Shown here: piece after piece, positions 1-8,600 of the stretch
Numbering within the stretch: the stretch's first letter is position 1
Layout: each line of letters starts with the position of its first letter
Assembly (NCBI GenBank): GCA_030374735.1
Contig: JASCIV010000289.1
Coordinates: 1-26,149, forward strand
DNA: 26,149 bases
From: Gracilaria caudata
Taxonomy: Eukaryota > Rhodophyta > Florideophyceae > Gracilariales > Gracilariaceae
Direction of reading: 5' to 3'
Made by a program: the position numbers and the translations under genes
The notes under the pieces: generated by a model
The model's input: only the letters and a program-made list of their open reading frames with translations
Database searches by the model: none
Told to the model about the DNA's origin: nothing

Positions 1-339
1 GGTTTGGGGAAATGGGGAGGGGGGGGTGCGGGAGAAAGAGGATGAGGGTCGGACAGACAAAGAGCGAGGAGTGGCGGCGGTGCGGCGGCGAGCAGGGCGC
101 GGGTGGTGGCGGGACGGGACGGAGGTGCGTGCGCAGGCGAGGAGCGCGTGGGCGCGGGGGGCGAAGGCAGAGCTCGACGCGCGACGGGCAGCTGCGTGGG
201 AGCAAAACGCAAGCTCACGCACGCACGTGCGCTGTGGCCCGACGCACCCCGACGCGCGGGCGGGCGGCGGGGGCGGAAGAGGAGCCACAACGCCCGCACG
301 TGGACGCGTGTTACACGTACACAAGAAGGACACGTCAGT
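1..339. other. GC-rich flank, no gene seen
   Basis: Very GC-rich, low-complexity sequence with G-runs near the left edge. It lies downstream of the dolichol kinase stop codon and probably contains that gene's 3' untranslated region. Long open frames cross it on the plus strand, but they reflect the scarcity of A/T-rich stop codons and show no family resemblance. I see no RNA gene or repeat here. Confidence 0.5.
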
Positions 340-1734
340 CTACAGCGGCGCGCCGTACGCGGCGAGGAAGGCGAGCGGCAGCACGAGGTTGTCCAGCTGC
401 GCCGTGCACGTCTCCAGCAGCGCGGCGAACGCGCACGCAAACGGCAGCCGCGGCGCGCGCTCGAAGCGCAGCGCCAGCGCGGCGGCCAGCGCGGCCATGG
501 CGCCGGCCGCGGCGCCCTCCAGCGAGCGCCCGTGCGCCAGCGACACGCGCCCCAATCGGCGCCCCACCAGCGCGGCGGCGCTGTCCAGCGCGCACACCGC
601 CACCACGCCGCCCAGCGCCGCCGCGCGCTCCGCCGGCGCCGCCGCCAGCGGCGCCACACACGCCAGCAGCAGGTACACGTGCGACACCGCCACCGCGCCC
701 CCGTCGCGCTCGTCCAGCAGCTGCGCGCCCGCGCGCAGCACCCACGCGCGCGCCGCGCCGCATCGCGTGCCCGCGCGCAGCGCCTCGCCGCCCAGCAGCA
801 GCGCCAGCGCCGCCGCGCCCGCCACCGCCGTGAGCGGCGCGTCTGCGGCGGCGCCGCCCACGAAGATGGCCGCGGCCAGCGCGTGGTACAGCTTGCGCGC
901 CACGTGATGCTCGCCGCGCGCCGCGCCCGGTTGTACCACCGCCACCATCGTCAGCGTCGCCGCGCCCCACGCGCCCAGCAGCGCGCGTCGCACGCCCGAG
1001 TTGCACGCCCATCGCAGCGTGTGCCACACCGGCTCCCCGCCCCACACGCGCCACGCCGCGCCGTACCACGGCGCCAGTGCCGCCACAGTCACCGCCAGTC
1101 GCCGTCGCAACCCGCCCGGCGCCGCCGCCGCGTCCAGCACCACCGCCACCATGCTGCACGCGCCCAGCAACGAGATGTTGAGCAGCGCCTCCTCCAAACT
1201 GTCTGCGCGCCGCGCGCCGCGCAGCAGTGCCACAGCCATCGCGCTCGACGCCAGCGCCGCCTCGCCGCCCGTGAACACCCCCTCCAGCGTCGAGATCAGC
1301 ACCACCTGCATCACCGGAACCGCCGCGATGATGGTCGCGCTCGTCCACCCCACCCCGCGCATCAGCGACAGCGCGCCCACAGCCGCGCCTGCCGCCGCAT
1401 TGGCGCCAAGCTGCACGCGCTGCCGCAGCGCCAGCGTCAGCGTGCCCAGCGCGCCTGCCGCCGCCACCAGCGCGCTCTCTTCGCGTACCGTCCGCAGCGC
1501 CAGCGGCAACACTGCGCCGGCCGCCAGACCGCTCGTGTCGCCGCACCGCCGCAATCGCGCGTCATCGCATCGTCGCTTGCTCCATTGCGTGCCCAGTGCC
1601 ACCATCAATACAAACCATCGTACCAGTCGCAGTTGACCGTCCACCACCAGCGCGCGCAACGCCAGCAGAACGCACGCGTACAGCTCCACCTCATGCGCGA
1701 TAATGTCGCGTTTGGGAATTAATGTGGCCGTCAT
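340..1734 (-). CDS. DOLK: Dolichol kinase (DOLK/Sec59 family), polytopic membrane protein
   Basis: A 464-residue, Ala-rich protein with many hydrophobic segments. It should transfer phosphate from CTP to dolichol in the ER membrane, making the lipid carrier for N-glycosylation, O-mannosylation and GPI anchors. The identification rests on family motifs in the C-terminal half: RKLYHAL at residues 280-286, LLDERDGG followed by VYLLL, an Asp in LDSAAALVGRRLG near residue 384 followed by SLEGAAAG, and QLDNLVLPL with Asp448-Asn449. The order and spacing match human DOLK and yeast Sec59, which are somewhat longer (about 520-540 residues). The N-terminal half is poorly conserved, as is usual. The ATG at 1734 gives a full-length frame without introns, ending in TAG at 340. 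Codons are overwhelmingly G/C-ending, unlike the genes in the middle of the window. Confidence 0.92.
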   Translation of the reverse strand: MTATLIPKRDIIAHEVELYACVLLALRALVVDGQLRLVRWFVLMVALGTQWSKRRCDDARLRRCGDTSGLAAGAVLPLALRTVREESALVAAAGALGTLTLALRQRVQLGANAAAGAAVGALSLMRGVGWTSATIIAAVPVMQVVLISTLEGVFTGGEAALASSAMAVALLRGARRADSLEEALLNISLLGACSMVAVVLDAAAAPGGLRRRLAVTVAALAPWYGAAWRVWGGEPVWHTLRWACNSGVRRALLGAWGAATLTMVAVVQPGAARGEHHVARKLYHALAAAIFVGGAAADAPLTAVAGAAALALLLGGEALRAGTRCGAARAWVLRAGAQLLDERDGGAVAVSHVYLLLACVAPLAAAPAERAAALGGVVAVCALDSAAALVGRRLGRVSLAHGRSLEGAAAGAMAALAAALALRFERAPRLPFACAFAALLETCTAQLDNLVLPLAFLAAYGAPL

Positions 1735-2616
1735 TTACCAGCAGCCGCGCGTCCGAACAAAGCGCCGCGCTCGCGCGCTGCCGCTCGCTGCCTGCGTCCG
1801 CTGCCAATGCTGATGATAACGCGCTGCTCGGAGCAGCCCAACGCGCTACAGGTGCCCCCCTATGTGCCCGCCAGTCCACGCGTTGACTAATGCTGTTGCG
1901 TTGTGCCTTGTACTGAAGAGTGCCCAGTACTTTGCCCCCGCCGCTTTGCTGTGCTCGTTTACACCCAACTTCACAGCGTCCTCTTCTTTGATTGATTCGC
2001 GCTGTGAATATTCACCCCTCGCTGCCGGCTGTTCGTTTTGTTGCTGACACCTGACATGGTTGTGCCACGTGGACACAGCGCCCCACAGGTGTATGTCAAC
2101 AAGCTGCTGCTTGCTGTGCGTCAGTTGACGCCCTTGAGCTTCCCTCCCCCTGCCCGAGAGGGAAATGGGGCTCGCTGAGCATCATCCAGCATCTGTCTGT
2201 GCAACGACGAGCAACGCGTGCTCATCTGACATCTAATCCAGCTTGTTGTCCATAGAGCAAAGCTCAAAGCCAGTGCTGTTAATGCAGTCTTCATTGTTCC
2301 AAACCGTGCCTAGAGTTGTGCGCTCATAGTGGCAACGAGCTTTAACGAGTCATCCGCGTTATCTCCCGTCTCTCTCACAAGCATCACAAGCATTGCTATG
2401 TTAGCCACTTCTGACAGAGTATTCTTTCTCTGTCAACTTCGTCACGCTACATTGCATTCGAGAACGCGGCACAGAACCTTAAAAAAAAGTTAGACACGTT
2501 ATATGTACTCTCACCATACATTATACAATCATCAACAAATCTATCTACCAGTTCCACCTACGCCAAACAGTGTATCGCCAACATCACAGTTCCAGTCCAG
2601 AACCCACCATCTTCCG
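1735..2616. other. Intergenic region between dolichol kinase and the SET2-type gene
   Basis: About 880 bp between the dolichol kinase start and the methyltransferase stop, both genes being on the minus strand. It should hold the dolichol kinase promoter and the methyltransferase 3' UTR. Composition falls from very GC-rich to balanced across the first few hundred bases. Only short open frames of about 60-75 codons occur and none resembles a known protein. No convincing RNA gene or repeat is visible. Confidence 0.5.
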
Positions 2617-5600
2617 CTACTCCCCAGCTCTGCCCTTGCTCAGCAACGAACGCAAATCTTGTCGCGTAGACCCTCTTACCACTGGAGCATGCGGCTGGTT
2701 TCTTCTGCCCTCCTCTCTGTTCTTATCACCTCCGCCACTTGCACGACCCCCGTCTCGACCTGATTTCTTCTTCTTCTTAGAAGCTCTAATCGGGCTTCGA
2801 TGACGAAAGCGTTTCCGCTCTTCTCTACGCCCTTCAGAGCTTCGTCTCCGGAATCCACCTTCCTCGTATCCCTCGTGACCATCGAGGACTCTCCACTTGT
2901 CTCGCCTATCGTGTTCGTTACCCACTCGGGGCTCAGCATACCTGGAGAACTGCTTCCCCAGGCCGTCGCGTCCCCCTTGACTTCCTCTTCCCACCGTTGC
3001 ACCACTCTTCTTACCGATCACATCATGTCCGCGATCATCACTTTCTCTTCTTCGTCTTTTCGTCTGGCCCAATCCGAGCTTCTCGTTCGAATCCCCATCC
3101 CTTGCAGCTCTCTTGTTACTTCCAAATCTCAACTCATCAGCTTGAAACCTTGAACGTCGCATTTCCTCTTTGCCAGCTGACCGTTTAGCAGTATCTTGTA
3201 CCTCTTTCTGTTCGTGCAACGTCACGTTATCCGACTTCGTTTCATCAATCTTAGATTCGGATCCCTTTTGTAACAGTTGGCTTCTCGCACTTCTTGATGC
3301 ATCAATGCCAGGGTGCTCTGCGGCTTGGGCACTCTGCTTCGGCTTAGGAGGCGCATCCACAGTTTCTGATGCCTGCTGAAAGCGTGTTGACTTAGTCGTT
3401 TCCAGAGCGGGTTGGGATCCGTCTTGAGATGATGCCCCGAGACTTGCTCGCGCTGCACGTATCTCATGTGTCTCATCTGTCCCTTTTCGCACTACGCCAA
3501 CTCTGTCTTTTCGAGTCGCTTCTGGCTCACGAACCGCCTTGGACTCGGGCTTAGAATCCAACCTCCTTTGCGTGGGCGCGGATGGTTTCGAATCAGATAC
3601 CCCGTCTGCGTTATTGTTCGGTCGGGTCTCCATACTTGCCTTAGACGGAGAAACACTTTTTGCAAGAGTTTGCGAAAAACGAGAACCCGATCGCTCTCTT
3701 CGCCCCCGATCAGCAAACTCAGGAGACTGATGCCCCTTCTGGACTGAGGCGTCTTGGGCGGATTTGCCTCCGGTGGGTTCCGCGTTGTCGGATTTTCGTC
3801 GCTCAGATGCATCCTCTAGAGCTCTGTCTCCGTTCTGTTCAAACTTTCTTTCGTCACCGACCGGTTCTGTCTCAAATCTTGAACGACTTTCTTTTTGCGT
3901 CAAACGGGGTGGGCGGTCTCGGGGTGGATGGTCTCGGAGTGCATGATCTCCGGCTTGATGGTCTCGGAGGGGATGGTCTCGGAGTGGATGGTCTCGGAGG
4001 GGATGGTCTCGGAGTGGATGGTCTCGGAGTGGATGGTCTCGGAGTGGATGGTCTCGGGCTTGATGGTCTCGGAGTGGATGGTCTCGGGCTTGATGGTCTC
4101 GGGGTGGAAGGTCTCGGAGTGGATGGTCTCGGAGTGGATGATCTCGCGGTGGATGGTCTCGCGGTGGATGGTCTCGCGGTGGATGGCCTCGGGGTGGATG
4201 GTCTCGGGGTGGATGGTCTCGAGGTGGACGGTCCCGAGGCGGACGGTCTCGAGGTGGATGATCTCTGTTCTGAAGAAGCATCTCGTTCGAGGGCCTTGTA
4301 CGCGCAAAGTCTGAAGGCCTCTTACCAATATCTCGCCCGCGTACAGGCTCTTCTCTAATGGCGTCGGCCCAACGCTGTCTTTCACGATATCGACTCTCGC
4401 CATATCCCTGGGAATAACCGCGATCCCTCGGTATGTATCTCTCCTGACGGTGAAAGGGTTCGTTGCGGCCTACGTCCGAAAATCTAGGCCGCTCGACCCT
4501 ATTGCGACCGAAGTCCCACATCGAGTCTCGTTCCCTTGACAATCTCGGAGAGTTTCTTCGGAACGGCTCATGAGAAAAGTGAGGGTTTCTGTCGTGGTAA
4601 TCGTCTTCGCGCTCAGGACGATCCTTCAGCCTTGGCCTCGGGCTCATGCGATTATCGCGGGAATCCCTTCCCAAGTTAAGAGGACGATTATCATGAGCTT
4701 CCCTAAGACCCACTCTATCACGATCAACATGTGGTTCTCGACTATCCGTGGCGGTAAACTCTGCGCTTCGAATACCGTTTGAACCATGAGAATAACGTAA
4801 TTGATCAGCTTTCCGGCCAGACACATGGCCCCGCTCGAGATCTTGTGATGGAAAAACAGGCAGACGCGAGGCTCTCTCAAGATTTTGTCCATGGCCACTC
4901 CTCGAGTTATCAGCGGTGAAGGGCTTTGGAACTGAACCAGATTCGCGTTTTTCTTTCCTTTGTTGGCTTGGGCCGTCTTGCTTTGACTGCTCATGATGGT
5001 ATTGATCAACTGCCTTCCGGTCCTCTCGGTGAACATGCAATGGGTCCAATGGGGATTCCGCAACAAACTCATCGTCTGATCGAGCACCTTGTCCGTCAGG
5101 AAGCTGACTTGGCGAGAAAGGCTCCTCATCCATAACCGGTTCTGCCTCAGAAGCAGTGGAGTACTCTCCCATAGAATCATTATCAGAACCTTCCTTTCGG
5201 GTCTTCATCCTCTGTTTGACCTTCGGTTTTAGAGGTTTTCTCTTGTGTCTTGTTGACGGCTGAAATCCTTTCTCACGGCCAATCAAAGCCACCCTTGAAA
5301 GCGGTCTTTCGGGGTCAATTTTCTTCTCAAGAGACGACTCCGAAAACTTCTGTGCAATTCCCACAATCCCTGAAGGTTTTGAGAGCGGAACTCTCGGTCG
5401 CAAATCGGCAACCACCGAAGAACGGCGGGGAACTCGTGGCATCGAGAGTGAACTGCTTCCGGCGGTCATTAACTTGGCCTCAATGTCCTTCGCAGACTCG
5501 GGATACGAATCCGAACGTCTTCTCTGATCATCCCGGACGCTAGAGACCCTCTCGAAATCAGTCGCATTAGCGGCAGCAAACTTATTTCTTCGCGGAATCC

Positions 5601-8600
5601 GTACTGTAGAATCAACTTCGTCGTCTATCCGTGATGTAGAGGCTTTCGATCGATTCAGCCTACCAATCGTCTCCCTCCATATCCGCAGTCGTCTTTTCGC
5701 ACCAGGGCTAAGTTGAGTTTCATTCAATGCCCTCTGCTCTTGTTCTTTGTCTCCAGCTAAACGCCCCAGTTCCGCAGCTCGTCGAAGATCACTCTTCGCG
5801 CCGTCAATCTTTGCATGTACGATTCCCTCAACGTCCGATTCACCTTGTTGTCCACCTACTACGGATTTTCCCTGCGGATCTGAGGCTTTCTCCATGGCAT
5901 CTTCATCAAGCTTTGGAGTTTTCGAAGACGAAGCCTTAAAGCTAAGTTCTTCTTGCTTGGAAGTTAGCGTCCCACGACATTTTGATGACCCACAAACACA
6001 AGGTGCGGATCCCTTCTCGATTGATCGAGCGCCATAATCAAAGGTGATCTCCTCGCCTTTGGCTATGTCTCGGATGGCATATATACCTACTCTGGGTTCT
6101 CCACCAGCGTTCCATTTCTGGGTCTCAGCATTTGGATCGCATGAATGGTTGAGGAATCGAGTCGCCTGTGATTTTCGGCTCGCGTCTATGACGAGCTTGT
6201 TTGTCAACGTCATGAAATAGAAGTGGCGTTCTCCTTGGTATTCCCGCATTCTTTCTCTGAATGTTTCCATCGAAATTACCTCTCCCTGATATTCCCCTAT
6301 GAGATCTCCAGTTCTGATTTCCTCATCAGCAACAAGACCAACGCCCTTGTTCGAAAAGCTAACCATCTTGTACTTGGCGTACTCCAATCTTTGTAGCCTC
6401 TGATTCTGACAGTACGAACCAGCACCACATTCTCCGGGGACGCATTCTATCCGCAAGTGGCGATTTTCGCACAATCCATTGGAGCAAGCCACCCTATTCT
6501 CGGACCCATCTCGCTTCTCTTTCGCAATTCCTGGAAGACAAGTGCATTTCTGTCCTAGGGCGCGATCATTCTTTTCGAGAAGGTCCCGAGCCCCATCGAC
6601 GTATGCGTTCTTGCGCTGTAAACGGACCCATTTCCACGCATATTCGGATTCTGGATCGAACCGGGCTAAGGTTTGTTGGGCTTCTTCTTTCATGACATTT
6701 TGCACTAATCGAAGAAAATGAGGATCCGTATCCAGGTCGAAGTAGCCGTTGCGCTGGGAAGCAGCATGGCAAAGCAAAGAATTAGTGGTAAGGGCTGGAA
6801 AACAGATCGTCGAAATCCGTTTTCTCGGCAACACGACTTCCATGCTCGAGCTGCTTTTCTCATCGATCGACCCAGGGGTCTTTGAATTCTCGGTAGGACA
6901 CTTCTGAAAGTGCTTCCTTATGGCTTCCACGACCATTGAAAAGTGATTTCGCTCTTGTGGAGAAAGCACATTTTGCTTGACTCCTGAATCAACGTAATGA
7001 TCATCAAGGCCTCCTTGAATTCTGAGAACCACTTCCCAAGTTCGTCTTCGATTTCTCGTGCATCCTGCCTTGCTCCTTAGAAAGGCTTTTAAGGTGTTCA
7101 TCTGAGACATATCTCGAGAGCCGTCCTCAAGACTCTTTCCCATGGAAGCGAGCAAAATTGCATTAAACGCAAGCAAGCGTTGTCGAGTCATCACCTTTTC
7201 TTCATCGATAGCATTTGATGACACTGGCTCATCAACAATTACATCTATTTCACGACTGCAAAGAAGACCGTTTTCCGCAAGAGTTTCCAGTTTGTCCTGG
7301 AATCGCACGTTACTCCCCATCCTCGCACTTCGTATCAATAGCCAATTCACTGAATCGAGAAACAAATCTTTGATCTTAACTTCTGTTGCCAATAGTTCCC
7401 TTTGCACCACGGCAGAGGACATTAGCGTCTGAATGAGGTCTAACAAGGTCGGGACAGACGGGAAATTCTTCCGTTCGTTCAAAACTGTGCGAAATGCCAT
7501 AAGAGGGTCGCGGCTTATGACTCCTAATGATTTGGTCATAACATCACAAAGCAATCCAAGGCATTTCGATTGGTTTTGCAATAGCTCGCGCATAAAAAGT
7601 GGAGATGATACAATGTTGACCAGGAACCCAATATCAAAGCAAGTGTCCCCGGAGAGGGGCTCCCTTCGTACTTGTAGCAATGCCTTTGAGAACGGATTAG
7701 ACCAGAAGAATTCCCGTTGGCACAAAGCTTGTGGGAGCTCTCTGCTCCCTTCGTGAATTCGTTCCCAATGCTCACGTTGTGGGCTGCCGTCGTCCCAGGG
7801 AATTCCACTCCGTAATAAGAACACTTGCATAAGCTCCGAAACTGATTTTCTGCATTCCTTTCCCAAACTACTTGGGCAGCCTTGTAGAAACTCCATCGAG
7901 AACGACAACAACTTCTCGAAGGAAACTGGATGCTCATCAGTGGCGGAGGAATTAAGACTGGTAATGAACAAGTTATTGGGACGAACATTCTTAACTCTGG
8001 ATATGAATGACAACGGGCTCAACTCATAGATGACAATGCTGATCGCCAGTCGAATTGCCCAGTCAAGTAGTTCACTATAATTCTCTTCGTTCTCACCCTT
8101 TTCATGTGCTGCATGATACCAAAACTGTAGCATGCTAAGCGTCAAATTCGCAAGGTCAACAGTCAGGCCTTCGTCATACCACCTTTCCATGAAGGACTCC
8201 GCTATGTCATCGTCAGAGTCAGATATTACTTCTAGTAGTCTTCGTATGAACTGTATGGCGTCGAACATCTTTGGAAGTCCCGGAGGACACCTATCGGAAC
8301 TATGACCGTCTTTCGCAAGCCAGTCCCGCCACATGGGATCATCAATGTCATACGACAACGCATCGAATTGTTTGCCGTTCAAGATGTGCCCATCGTAGTT
8401 CGCTTTCAGAGACTCCAGTGCTTGTTTGTGATGATGACACAACGCTCTGCAGTATCGAAACAGGTTGAAGTCTTCAAATTGCTCGCAACCAGGGATAGTC
8501 GCTAAGCTTTGCGTGCGTTTGATGATGTCGCTCTTGCTCATACCTTCGACGGGTGAAAGGGATCCGGGCTTGCGAGCGAAGGAGAGCAAGGAGGCCAACG

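Noticed and set aside
1..60. G-rich left edge as a telomere
   Set aside because: There is no regular repeat unit, and the strand polarity (G-rich at the 5' end of the plus strand) is opposite to that of a telomere at this end.
103..1722. Long plus-strand open frame antisense to dolichol kinase
   Set aside because: It does not begin with a credible ATG and is rich in Arg, Gln and His from GC-rich antisense codons; the opposite strand encodes a clear dolichol kinase.
3660..4358. Two plus-strand frames with GLDGLGVDGLG-like and MVSEWMVSEW-like repeats
   Set aside because: They are other-frame readings of the 15-bp minisatellite in the SET2-type gene. The repeat has no stop in any frame, which explains them.
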